A stretch of 64,000 nt of DNA, from the NCBI RefSeq assembly GCF_031458135.1, contig NZ_JAVDXW010000002.1:124001-188000 (forward strand), written 5' to 3'. This DNA comes from Haloactinomyces albus. GTDB taxonomy: Bacteria; Actinomycetota; Actinomycetes; Mycobacteriales; Pseudonocardiaceae. The notes under the pieces were generated by a model. The model was not told the DNA's origin. It was given only the letters and a program-made list of their open reading frames with translations, and did no database searches. Each line of letters starts with the position of its first letter. The first letter of the stretch is position 1. Shown here piece after piece: positions 10,162-18,393 of the stretch. Both the position numbers and the translations under genes were made by a program.

Positions 10162-11139
10162 TCAGCGCGCGGCGGCGTTCGCGACCGCTCGCACCGAGAG
10201 CGCCCGTTGGGCAGCCTCCCAGTTGGCGGGGTTGCCCCGCCAGGTCTCGAGCGCCGGGCCGACCAGCGCTCGGCCGAACGAGTAGGTGAGCTCCCAGGGC
10301 AGCGAGCCGCAGTTCTGCATGGCCCCGAGGTGTCTGGTCGCGGTCTCCGGGTTCTGCCCGCCGGAGAGGAAGGCGATGCCCGGCACCGACGGCGGCACCG
10401 TCTCGCGCAGGGTGTCCACCGTGGTCTGAGCGGCCTCGTCCACGCTGGGCTGCTCCGGGCAGTCCTTGCCTGCGACCACCATGTTCGGCTTGAGGACCAT
10501 ACCGTCGAAGTCAGCCTGCATGAGGGCGAGCTCGTCAAACAGCGACCGCAGCACCACTCGGGTCACCTGTTGGCACCGGGCGAGCGAGTGGGAGCCGTCC
10601 ATCAGCACCTCGGGCTCCACGATCGGCACCAGGCCGCCTTCCTGGCAGAGCCCGGCGTACCGTGCCAGCGCGTGCACGTTGGCGCGAACCGCGCGCTCCG
10701 AAGGGAGGTCGTCACCGATGTTGAACACCGCACGCCACTTGGCGAAGGTCGCCCCGCGGCTCACGTACTCCGCGACGCGTTCGCGCAGCCCGTCGAGCCC
10801 CTCGGTGACCTTCTCCCCTGGGGCGCCCGCCAGCGGCTTGGCACCGGTGTCGACCTTGATGCCGGGGTGGATGCCCATGGCCGCCAGCGCCTCGGGGAAG
10901 GTGCGCCCGTCGGACAGCTTCTGGCGAAGCGTGTCGTCGGCGAGGATGATCCCGCTGATCGAATCGACCAGATCGGGAGTGGTGACGATCAATTCGCGAT
11001 AGGCGCGCCGATTCTCGTCCGTGGCCTCGACCCCGACGCTTTCCAGTCGGGAGGACATCGTTCCGATGCTCTCGTCGGCGGCGAGCACCCCTCGCCTGTT
11101 CGAAACGAGCGTGTTGGCGACTTCGGTCAAGCTGGACAT
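10162..11139 (-). CDS. fba: Class I fructose-bisphosphate aldolase
   Basis: 325-residue Schiff-base aldolase that reversibly cleaves fructose 1,6-bisphosphate to dihydroxyacetone phosphate and glyceraldehyde 3-phosphate. Visible catalytic features are the Schiff-base lysine in [10 protein letters not shown] (Lys217), the KWR motif (Lys134), [10 protein letters not shown] (Glu177) and the phosphate-binding FLSGGQNPE. Length and motifs fit the full-length class I family. In the RuMP cycle it feeds the cleavage branch and the sedoheptulose-bisphosphate variant. It is the first gene of a leftward operon (fba, dipeptidase, DUF89). An unusually long leader separates it from the LytTR-type promoter at 11401-11469, about 255 nt from the predicted transcription start. 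An AGGAGG-like sequence precedes the ATG (taggaggcgtaacga). Confidence 0.95.
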   Translation of the reverse strand: MSSLTEVANTLVSNRRGVLAADESIGTMSSRLESVGVEATDENRRAYRELIVTTPDLVDSISGIILADDTLRQKLSDGRTFPEALAAMGIHPGIKVDTGAKPLAGAPGEKVTEGLDGLRERVAEYVSRGATFAKWRAVFNIGDDLPSERAVRANVHALARYAGLCQEGGLVPIVEPEVLMDGSHSLARCQQVTRVVLRSLFDELALMQADFDGMVLKPNMVVAGKDCPEQPSVDEAAQTTVDTLRETVPPSVPGIAFLSGGQNPETATRHLGAMQNCGSLPWELTYSFGRALVGPALETWRGNPANWEAAQRALSVRAVANAAAR

Positions 11140-11400
11140 TAGTCGTTACGCCTCCTAGCGTGCCGTATTTCAACCGGATGGCCGGTTCGGAATTGCGGAC
11201 CACTAAATGATCAAGCAGAATTTTTCTTCATCGGTGGCTGGTGCTTCCAGTTGTCACAGCGAGATTTAGACGGTGCCCGCCGTTCGGGGTTCAGACCGAG
11301 CAGACAGGCTCCGGGGGAACCCCGAGACGACTCCTTTCTTCCATGCTGCCCTTTCTTACGCTGCGGTTTCATCCACAGCTAGGAAGCATACCGAGTTGCC

Positions 11401-11469
11401 AGGCTGCACGGATCTGTACGTCTAGTCAACGCATTCCGCACGAAGCGATACTCCTGCAGCACGAACGGT
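11401..11469 (-). promoter_or_regulatory. fba promoter with LytTR-type paired repeats
   Basis: Read on the minus strand: distal repeat ACCGTTCGT (11461-11469), 12-bp spacer, proximal repeat TCGCTTCGT (11440-11448), 10 bp, -35 TTGACT (11424-11429), 17-bp spacer, -10 CAGCCT (11401-11406). The published LytTR consensus is two imperfect 9-bp repeats of the type [TA][AC][CA]GTTN[AG][TG] spaced 12-13 bp, just upstream of a -35. The same architecture occurs before hxlB and hxlA with identical spacing. The rest of 11140-11623 holds no gene. Confidence 0.8.
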
Positions 11470-11656
11470 CCAGAAAAAGCGCCAAGTGGATTCGCGGCCC
11501 GCTCGCGCGCCCGGCGCGACGGCAACGTGGAATTCACGACTCGACATCGGTGCGACGTGGAACCCATTGCGCGGCCCCAGCAGTACGGGTATTCTGGGTG
11601 AACTTCAATAAAAGTAACAGCTTTTGACTCCGATCAGGGGTGCATCTGTGTCACCG

Positions 11657-12259
11657 ATGGAGCACACTGAAACCAAGCGGGAACTCATTATCAAGGAAGC
11701 CTCGCGGATGATGTACGAGCGCGGCACCGGAGTGGGGGTGGATACGCTCGTCAGCGAGATCGGCGTGGCGAAGATGACGCTCTACAAGCATTTCCCGACC
11801 AAGACGGACCTCATCGTCGCGTGCTTGGAGCACATGGACGATTGCCACCGGGCGCGGCTGAGCGGGGAGATCGACTGGACCTCGTCGCCCAGGGATCGAC
11901 TGCTGTCGGTCTTCGATTCCCTCCGCGTGTGGTTCGCCACGCCGTCGTTCCGCGGCTGCGCCTTCGTCAACGCGACCGTCGAGCTCGCTGACACCTCACG
12001 GCCGGTGCGAAACGCGGTGCACGAGCACAAGAACACCATGCGCGCGTGGGTGATCAAGCTCGTCGAGGAGTGCGGGTTGCCGAACACGCAGTTCGTCGCG
12101 AGTCAGATCGCTCAGCTCATGGAGGGGGCGACCACGACGGCCCTGCTCGAGCGGGACCCCGTGGCAGCCGACATCGCGCAGGCCACGGCCCTGCAGGTGC
12201 TTGACAAGGCCAAGGAGTCGAAGATGTCGGAGTCGAAGATGTCCTCCCGTTCGCCGTGA
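11657..12259 (+). CDS. TetR-family transcriptional regulator
   Basis: 200-residue one-component regulator. Residues about 5-50 form the N-terminal helix-turn-helix (LVSEIGVAKMTLYKHFPTKTDLI). The C-terminal ligand domain contains SFRGCAFVNATVEL and a long helix ending in LMEGATTTALLERDP, as in the LmrA/YxaF-like TetR subgroup. An in-frame TTG at 11624 and a GTG at 11648 exist. I chose the ATG at 11657 because the domain starts directly after it. The gene is divergent from fba across a 500-bp region that carries the fba promoter, so it may act locally, but no palindromic operator stands out. Confidence 0.82.
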   Translation: MEHTETKRELIIKEASRMMYERGTGVGVDTLVSEIGVAKMTLYKHFPTKTDLIVACLEHMDDCHRARLSGEIDWTSSPRDRLLSVFDSLRVWFATPSFRGCAFVNATVELADTSRPVRNAVHEHKNTMRAWVIKLVEECGLPNTQFVASQIAQLMEGATTTALLERDPVAADIAQATALQVLDKAKESKMSESKMSSRSP

Positions 12260-12493
12260 GGGCATCCAAGTGCCGCCCCGCGGCCGCGCGCCGGTTCATT
12301 CGACGAAACCAGCGCGCGAACTGGGGGTTTCGCGTTTCTCAGGTGTGCTGATCGAGGTTCCCGTTCCGCGGCCCCGCGAGCATTCGAGCCCAGGCCGGCG
12401 TGCGGACCGCTCGTCGTCTTCGGCGCACGTCGTCACGTCCTGAATCGGGTCCGGCATCGACGAGCAGGCCCGTCTTCGCGCGCACGAGCGCGC

Positions 12494-12868
12494 TCAGAGC
12501 CCTAGAGATTCCGTGACGAACTTCGCTCGGCGACGGGACACCGGAACGACTCCGCCGTAGTTCTCGACGGTGAGCTCAAGCTCTCCTCCGTCCTTGCGCT
12601 CCACTTCGCGCACGCGGCTCAGGTTCACCAGGTAGCTCCGGTGAACTCGTACGAAGCCGCACTCCGCGTACTTGTCATCGATGTTGTCGATCCCGTCGAT
12701 GGCACACCGGAAGCGTCCGAGGTCGGTCCTCAGCCAAACGGTCCTTCCAACAGCCTCGGCCACGATTACCTCGGCGATGTCAAACAGGACCTGCCGCTCC
12801 CCTTTGATCCCGACAACACGTCGCGTCGACCCCAATGCATCCTCCCGTAGCACTGTTTTGGAAGCCAT
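12494..12868 (-). CDS. Short LytTR DNA-binding protein
   Basis: About 124 residues consisting almost only of a LytTR domain: RRVVGIKGERQVLFDIAEV, then TVWLRTDLGRFRCAIDGIDNI, CGFVRVHRSYLVNLSRVREVER and GVVPVSRRRAKFVTESLGL. It resembles the C-terminus of the two large GAF-LytTR regulators here (same motifs and end), but the sensor half is missing. The frame continues upstream to a GTG at 12967 without recognisable sequence; the ATG at 12868 begins just before the domain. It could be a stand-alone regulator or a 5'-truncated paralogue. A LytTR-only protein could bind the same paired repeats and compete with or assist the full-length activators (inference). Confidence 0.7.
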   Translation of the reverse strand: MASKTVLREDALGSTRRVVGIKGERQVLFDIAEVIVAEAVGRTVWLRTDLGRFRCAIDGIDNIDDKYAECGFVRVHRSYLVNLSRVREVERKDGGELELTVENYGGVVPVSRRRAKFVTESLGL

Positions 12869-12988
12869 TCGGTCGCCTGACTCTGTCCAGGTAATACTGT
12901 CCGGGTCTGTCCGGTAAACGGCGTTCCCGTGCTGCCCGCCAGGTTTCAGCAGTCGGCCGGTGGTCACCGGTGATGCCGCCGGCTCTAC

Positions 12989-13051
12989 CGCTGGCCCCGA
13001 CTACGAGTGCGGCACCGGAATTCGGTGCCGCACTCGTAGTCGGGGCCAGCG
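12989..13051. terminator. Perfect 29-bp inverted repeat
   Basis: Arms 12989-13017 and 13023-13051 are perfect reverse complements around the 5-nt loop gaatt. The structure lies downstream of the dehydrogenase stop, behind a second hairpin, and upstream of the short LytTR gene. No T-run follows. It can serve as a strong factor-independent stop or as insulation between the two genes, but the length and perfection are unusual for a terminator. Confidence 0.6.
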
Positions 13052-13078
13052 AGGTAGGAGTCATGGCTAGGAGGGACA

Positions 13079-13128
13079 CCTCCGGGCGGACGGTGCGGGC
13101 GTTGTACGCTCGCACCGCCGCCCGGAGG
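13079..13128 (-). terminator. Hairpin terminator after the dehydrogenase gene
   Basis: A GC-rich stem of 18 pairs with one bulge (CCTCCGGGCGG and CGGTGCG paired with CGCACCG and CCGCCCGGAGG) starts about 64 bp after the dehydrogenase stop. Actinobacterial terminators commonly lack a T-run, so this is the likely end of the dehydrogenase transcript. Confidence 0.65.
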
Positions 13129-13191
13129 TTCCGCGGCTTCACGCCACCACGCCGTCGACGACGGTCGTGGCTGTTGCCTCTACTTCGTCGA

Positions 13192-14877
13192 TCAGTCCGG
13201 CAGGGCGAACACGATCAGCGCGCTGCCGTGGCCCGCGCCGAGCATGCCGGGGATGATCCCCTCGAGCCAGCCACCCCAGCCGACCGGCACGGCCACGTAC
13301 TGCTTGCCGTCGACCATGTAGGTCATCGCGCTGCCGTGGTGCCCGCTGCCGCACTGGAACTTCCACAGTTCCTCGCCGGTGCGAGCGTCCAGCGCGAGGA
13401 ACTCGCCCGTCGGGGTGCCTGCGAAGACCAGGTCACCCGCGGTAGCCAGCACCGAGGCGGCCATCGGGTGGGAGTTGCGCCAACGCCACCTCTCGACGCC
13501 GTAGGTGTCGAAGGCGCTGACCGAACCCGCCATGTTGTCGATGTCCACCTGGACGGCGGCGCCCCAGTAGGGCATGCCCTCCTTGAACTCGCGACGACGG
13601 CGGGTGGCGGTGGCGCCCACGTCGGCGACCGGCACGTAGAACATCTCGGTGCGCGGGCTGAACGCGGCGTGGGTCCATTCCTTGGCACCGGCCGGACCCG
13701 GGTAGAAGTGGACGGGCTCGCCCTCCTTGTCCGGGTACTTCCGCGGGGTCACCTTGCCGTCGCGGGTGATGGTGCCCCAGTCGATCCGGTCGACGTACGG
13801 TGTGACGTGCTGCAGCTCACCGTTGGTGCGGTCCAGCACGAAGAAGTAGCCGTTCTTGTCGAAGTGGCCGAGCAGCTTCTTCCCGTCCCGCTCGAACAGG
13901 GTCATCTCCATGGTGGAGTCGTAGTCCCAGAGGTCGTGCGGGGTGAATTGGTAGTGCCACTGGATCTCACCGGTGTCGACGTCGACTGCGACGACGCTGT
14001 CGGAGTAGAGGTTGTCGCCCTCGCGGACCGCACCGTCGAAGTCGGGCGCCGGGTTCCCGGTGCCCGCGTAGTACAGGTTGGTCTCCGGGTCATAGGTACC
14101 GGTGACCCAGTGATTCGCACCGCCGCGGGTCCAGGCCTCGCCGTCGGACGGCCAGGTCTCGGAGCCCGGCTCGCCCGGCCTCGGGATGGTGTAGCAGCGC
14201 CAGCGCTGCTCACCGGTCTCCAGATCCCAGCAATCAATGTGGCCGCGTACGCCGAACTCGCCGCCGGCGCTACCGGTGATCAGCGTGTCCTTGACGACCA
14301 GCGGGGCCAGCGAGGCGCTCTCACCGGCGCGCACGTCGCCGATGGTCTTCTCCCAGACCTTCTTGCCGTTGGTGGCGTCCAGCGCCAGCAGGTGGGCGTT
14401 CGGGGTCACAAAGTAGACCTTGCCGTTGGCCACCGCGCAGCCGCGGTTGACGTTACCGCAGCACAGCGACACGTCGAAAGGAACCGCGTGCTTGTAGCGC
14501 CACAACTGCTCACCGGTCTTGGCGTCCAGCGCCCAGAACCAGCCGTCCCAGCCGGTGACGTACATGACGCCGTCGACGACCATCGGGGTAGCCTCGAAGG
14601 CGTAGGTCGACGCGCCCGCAATCTGACCGGAGGTACCCGCCTGGAAGATCCAGGCCGGACCGAGACGCTTGACGTTCTCGGTGTTGATCTGGTCCAGCAG
14701 GCTGTAGCGCTGGCCGTCGTAATCACCGTAGTAGGTGATCCAGTTGTGCGATTCCGAACGCGCGTTCTTGATGCGCTCGTAGTCGATGTTGTCGGTCACC
14801 GCGGGGGCGGTGCCGGAGACGGCACTCAGCGCGCCGTGGTCGATCGCCTCGCCGGCGTCAACGTATTCGACTGTCAT
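13192..14877 (-). CDS. PQQ-dependent methanol/alcohol dehydrogenase, lanthanide-type metal site
   Basis: 561-residue eight-bladed quinoprotein that oxidises a primary alcohol, probably methanol in this context, to the aldehyde with PQQ as cofactor. Visible features are the adjacent-cysteine pair SLCCGNVNRG (Cys139-Cys140), metal ligands GGEFGVRG (Glu207) and TGNPAPDF (Asn275), the catalytic base in HDLWDYD (Asp318), and an additional Asp two residues later (Asp320). XoxF- and PedH-type lanthanide enzymes carry this second Asp; calcium enzymes such as MxaF have Ala or Ser there. No signal peptide precedes the domain, and the stop of the upstream gene 15 bp away leaves no room for one. This is odd for an enzyme family that normally works outside the membrane. 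It is co-transcribed with the cupredoxin-like gene. An exact 1.06-kb inverted copy of its 3' part lies at 3208-4271. Confidence 0.88.
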   Translation of the reverse strand: MTVEYVDAGEAIDHGALSAVSGTAPAVTDNIDYERIKNARSESHNWITYYGDYDGQRYSLLDQINTENVKRLGPAWIFQAGTSGQIAGASTYAFEATPMVVDGVMYVTGWDGWFWALDAKTGEQLWRYKHAVPFDVSLCCGNVNRGCAVANGKVYFVTPNAHLLALDATNGKKVWEKTIGDVRAGESASLAPLVVKDTLITGSAGGEFGVRGHIDCWDLETGEQRWRCYTIPRPGEPGSETWPSDGEAWTRGGANHWVTGTYDPETNLYYAGTGNPAPDFDGAVREGDNLYSDSVVAVDVDTGEIQWHYQFTPHDLWDYDSTMEMTLFERDGKKLLGHFDKNGYFFVLDRTNGELQHVTPYVDRIDWGTITRDGKVTPRKYPDKEGEPVHFYPGPAGAKEWTHAAFSPRTEMFYVPVADVGATATRRRREFKEGMPYWGAAVQVDIDNMAGSVSAFDTYGVERWRWRNSHPMAASVLATAGDLVFAGTPTGEFLALDARTGEELWKFQCGSGHHGSAMTYMVDGKQYVAVPVGWGGWLEGIIPGMLGAGHGSALIVFALPD

Positions 14878-14891
14878 ATGTTCGTCCCTTT

Positions 14892-15353
14892 CTACTGGCG
14901 CGGCTGGTCGGGGCGGTCGAGACGGGCTTCCGGCGGCACCTCGCCGAGAACGACGATGGCGGCGGTCAGACCACGGCCCTCGTCGTTGCCGCCGGGCGAG
15001 CTGTACCAGTAGTAGCCCGGGCCATCGAGGTTGAGCTTGGCCTTGCCCTTGGAGTGGTTCAACAGCCAGAGGAACTTCTTGTCGCCGTTGCTCGGCAGCA
15101 GGCAGGCGTGCGTGTTCTTGTCGTCGTTGATGACGGTCAGCTCGACATCACCGCCGTGCGGCAGGACCAGGATCGCGGGGTCCCAGGCGATCTCGTCCTC
15201 TCGGATCCGGATGGTGGCCTCCATCGTGCCGTCCGCACGCTCGGTGGCCCGCTCGGTCCTGCCGGTTCCCAGCACACGACCGATCGCTGCGCTGTTCTGT
15301 GCGTCCAAGCCGAGCTCGCTCAGAAGGTCTTCGCGTTCCTGAGTCGTCGTCAT
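14892..15353 (-). CDS. Cupredoxin-like protein lacking the canonical copper ligands
   Basis: 153-residue protein. Residues about 50-137 look like a cupredoxin beta-sandwich: LVLPHGGDVELTVINDDKNTH, then LNLDGPGYYWYSSPGG and LTAAIVVLG. His82 sits where the first copper ligand is expected. The C-terminal Cys-x-x-x-x-His-x-x-x-x-Met loop is replaced by SSPGGNDEGRG, so a normal type 1 copper site cannot form. There is no signal peptide. The stop is 15 bp before the dehydrogenase ATG, so the two are translated from one transcript. It could be an electron-transfer or assembly partner of the quinoprotein, binding metal in another way or none; this is inference. A clear ribosome binding site (gaggaggtgaa) precedes the ATG. 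Confidence 0.65.
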   Translation of the reverse strand: MTTTQEREDLLSELGLDAQNSAAIGRVLGTGRTERATERADGTMEATIRIREDEIAWDPAILVLPHGGDVELTVINDDKNTHACLLPSNGDKKFLWLLNHSKGKAKLNLDGPGYYWYSSPGGNDEGRGLTAAIVVLGEVPPEARLDRPDQPRQ

Positions 15354-16134
15354 TGGACTTCACCTCCTCATTTCGAATCCATGTGCGGATCGCTCATACC
15401 TGTCTGGAGTTGCTCGCAAATGGGTGTGCCTCTGGTGCAGGCCCATAGTTCCCCTTTGATCGATGCCTCTGCAGACGCTTCCGTTCGACGAGGGAAGCCT
15501 CCTCGGCGTGCGAAGCACACCAATTCGACCAGCACTTCCCTGGGTCGTCGCATAGAACGGGACGAAATCAGCTGAATCATCGAAGAAAGTGCGTGCTGAA
15601 GTACTGCTTCCTCCCACAGGAGTGTGCTCGCGCGATGAGCGGAGCCGCGAGGAATTGACCTCCCTCCTCAAGCTCCGGCCATTTAACCTGTGGTACTTGT
15701 GAATTTTACGGTGTCGGAGGCCACACCGAAAGGGTGAACCGCTAAGCTGTTCTGCCGCGCCGCTCGCACGGAATCAGCTACCGCCCAACCGGGTTCGTGA
15801 TCGGGTTCCCAAGTTTTGGACCACTGCACCGACGCGTCCGACAACCGTCGACCAGTCGGAAATCCTTGCGCAGTCCGGCGATTCAGCTGTGCCGTCGAGG
15901 TTGGCGCCCCGGCCACAAGCCCGCACGAGCACGCCATCACCGATCCCCTTCCCAACATTCGGACAACAGGTGTGGCACGTCCGTGCCCATTCCGCCGATG
16001 CGTGCCCTTTTCAGCGCGACGACCGCCACCGGACGAGCGAGAGCGCGCGGACAACCGTGGTTCGCGCGGACTTTGCTGAAATTCCCGCCCAATTCACGCC
16101 GCAGCGGAATGCTTTCCGCCCAGCGGACGAATCG
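15354..16134. other. Promoter region of the dehydrogenase operon, no gene recognised
   Basis: About 780 bases between katG and the cupredoxin-like gene. The promoter of the dehydrogenase operon must lie here. I searched for paired ACGAACGGT-like 9-mers at 21-22 bp spacing in the proper orientation and found none, so this operon seems not to share the RuMP-type LytTR promoter. Open frames on both strands look like chance. Confidence 0.45.
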
Positions 16135-18363
16135 TCAGGTCAAGTCGAATCGGCCCAGGTTCATCACCTTATCCCAGGCCGCCACGAAGTCCTGGACGAA
16201 TTTGTCCTGCTCGGCGGCGTAGAGCTCGGCGATCGCACGCAGCTCGGAGTGTGAACCGAAGATCAGATCAACCCGGCTGGCGGCCCACCGCGGCGCGGCG
16301 GTGTGCCGATCACGTCCTTGGAAAGTTCCGGGCAGTCCGTGTTTCGGCGTGTTCGGAACCCATTCGATTTCCATGTCGAGCAGGTTGGTGAAGAAGTCGT
16401 TGGTGAGTTGGCCGGGTCGGTCGGTGAGCACGCCGAGCTGGGAGTGGTGGTGGTTGGTGTCCAGGGCGCGCAGTCCGCCGACGAGGGCGGTCATCTCCGG
16501 GGCGGTGAGGGTGAGCAGGTTGGCCTTGTCGACGAGTTGGTACTCGGCGGGCAGCCGGTTTCCAGGCGAGTAGTAGTTGCGGAAGCCGTCGGCGCGGGGT
16601 TCGAGAGCGGCGAAGGATTCGACGTCGGTCCATTGCTGGGTGGCGTCGGTGCGCCCGGGAGTGAAGGGGACGTGCAGGTGGTGGCCGGCCAGGGCCGCGG
16701 CGTGCTCGATCGCGGCGCAGCTGGCCAGCACGATCAGATCGCCCAGCGAGATCGGCTCCGGGCTCTCGGCGTTGAACCAACGGCGGATCTGCTCCAGGGT
16801 GGCGAGCACCTTCTCCAGGGTGTCCGGGTCGTTGGCGTCCCAGCCGCGCTGGGGTGCCAGCTGGATGCGGGCTCCGTTGGCGCCGCCGCGCTTGTCGCTG
16901 TTCCGGTAGGTCGACGCCGAGGCCCAGGCCACGAACACCAGCTCGCGCACCGCGAGTCCGGAGGCCAGCACGCGCCGCTTGAGCTCGGCGATGCCCGCCG
17001 CCGTGACCAACTCGTGGTCGACCGGCGGAACCGGGTCCTGCCAGATCAGCCATTCCTCGGGCACCTGCGGGCCGAGGTAGCGCTGGATCGGACCCATGTC
17101 GATGTGGGTGAGCTTGAACCAGGCGCGCGCGAAGGCGTCCGCGAGCTGCTCCGGGTGCTCCAAGAAGCGCCGCGCGATGGGCTCGTAGACCGGATCCTCC
17201 TGCAGCGCGAGGTCGGTGGTCAGCATCGTCGGGGTGCGGCGGACGTTCGGGTCGTGCGGGTCGGGAACGGTGCCCTCACCTGCGCCGTCCCGGGGAACCC
17301 ACTGCCACAGCCCGGCTGGGCTGAGCTCCACGTCCCACTTGTACGCGAACAGGGTCTCCAGGAAGCTGTTGTCCCACTGGGTGGGGGTGGGCGTCCAGAT
17401 GCCCTCCAGGCCGCTGGAGATCGTGTCCGAGGACTTTCCGGTGCCGTGGCAGTTGCGCCAGCCCAGCCCCATGTCCTCCATCGGGGCGGATTCCGGCTCG
17501 TCGCCGAGGCTCTTCATGATGTCGGCGGCACCGTGGGTCTTGCCGAACGTGTGCCCGCCGACGATCAGCGCCACGGTCTCCTCGTCGTTCATCCCCATTC
17601 GCGCGAACGTGGTGCGGATGTCGCGCGCCGAGGTGACGGGGTCGGGCAGGGTGGCGGGGCCCTGCGGGTCGACGTAGATCAGGCCCATCTCGTCGGCGGC
17701 CAAGGGCTCCTCCAGGTCGCGCACCCCGCTGTGCCGCTCGTCGCCCAACCAGGAGCGTTCCGGACCCCAGTAGACGTCGGTTTCCGGCTCCCACACGTCG
17801 GCCCGGCCTCCGCCGAAGCCGAAGGTCTTGAACCCCATGGTCTCCAGCGCCCGGTTGCCGGCGAAGACCATCAGGTCGGCCCAGGAGATGCTGCGGCCGT
17901 ACTTCTGCTTGATCGGCCACAGCAGTCGGCGGGCCTTGTCCAGGTTGCGGTTGTCCGGCCAGCTGTTGGTCGGGGCGAAGCGCTGCATGCCCGAGGACGC
18001 CCCGCCGCGTCCGTCGCCAGCGCGGTAGGTGCCGGCGCAGTGCCAGGCCATGCGCAGCACCAGTGGCCCGTAATGCCCGAAATCGGCCGGCCACCACTCC
18101 TGCGAGGTGGTCAGCACCTCGTCGATGTCGCGGGCCAGCGCGTCGAGGTCCAGCTTGGCGAACTCGGCGGCGTAGTCGAAATCCGTTCCCATGGGATCCC
18201 GCGCTGGGGGGTGCTTGGCCAAGATTCCGAGGTCGAGCCGGTGCGGCCACCAATCGCAGTTGTTCCCACCAGCGGCGGGGTGGCTGCGCATGCGCTTGGC
18301 CGGCTGGCTAACGCTCTGGTCGTAGGTACGGCTGATCGCCACGGCATCGGGATTTTCCGGCAT
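16135..18363 (-). CDS. katG: Catalase-peroxidase
   Basis: 742-residue bifunctional heme enzyme that disproportionates hydrogen peroxide and also works as a peroxidase. Distal site RMAWH contains Arg104, Trp107 and His108. Tyr230 (LIYVDPQGP) and Met256 (ARMGMND) can form the family's Met-Tyr-Trp crosslink with Trp107. The proximal ligand His271 lies in [12 protein letters not shown]. The second, heme-less half follows and the length is normal. The start lies 30 bp after the stop of the GAF-LytTR regulator gene on the same strand, so both are likely one transcript. In a methylotroph it would handle peroxide from oxidase or formaldehyde stress (inference). Confidence 0.96.
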   Translation of the reverse strand: MPENPDAVAISRTYDQSVSQPAKRMRSHPAAGGNNCDWWPHRLDLGILAKHPPARDPMGTDFDYAAEFAKLDLDALARDIDEVLTTSQEWWPADFGHYGPLVLRMAWHCAGTYRAGDGRGGASSGMQRFAPTNSWPDNRNLDKARRLLWPIKQKYGRSISWADLMVFAGNRALETMGFKTFGFGGGRADVWEPETDVYWGPERSWLGDERHSGVRDLEEPLAADEMGLIYVDPQGPATLPDPVTSARDIRTTFARMGMNDEETVALIVGGHTFGKTHGAADIMKSLGDEPESAPMEDMGLGWRNCHGTGKSSDTISSGLEGIWTPTPTQWDNSFLETLFAYKWDVELSPAGLWQWVPRDGAGEGTVPDPHDPNVRRTPTMLTTDLALQEDPVYEPIARRFLEHPEQLADAFARAWFKLTHIDMGPIQRYLGPQVPEEWLIWQDPVPPVDHELVTAAGIAELKRRVLASGLAVRELVFVAWASASTYRNSDKRGGANGARIQLAPQRGWDANDPDTLEKVLATLEQIRRWFNAESPEPISLGDLIVLASCAAIEHAAALAGHHLHVPFTPGRTDATQQWTDVESFAALEPRADGFRNYYSPGNRLPAEYQLVDKANLLTLTAPEMTALVGGLRALDTNHHHSQLGVLTDRPGQLTNDFFTNLLDMEIEWVPNTPKHGLPGTFQGRDRHTAAPRWAASRVDLIFGSHSELRAIAELYAAEQDKFVQDFVAAWDKVMNLGRFDLT

Positions 18364-18393
18364 GGGAACTCCTTCCAGGGTCGCGTGACACCC

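Noticed and set aside
13144-15012. Long plus-strand open frame (about 680 codons) opposite the dehydrogenase
   Set aside because: It is the antisense shadow of the dehydrogenase and cupredoxin genes; its His/Val/Gly-rich translation shows no domain.
15354-15720. LytTR-type repeats in front of the cupredoxin-dehydrogenase operon
   Set aside because: I compared all CGA positions at 21-22 bp spacing in the correct orientation. The only pair (15489/15511) matches the 9-mer at about four of nine positions, so no site is claimed.
15683-16054. Minus-strand open frame between katG and the cupredoxin gene
   Set aside because: Arg/Ser/Gly-rich translation without domain or start signal; treated as non-coding promoter region.
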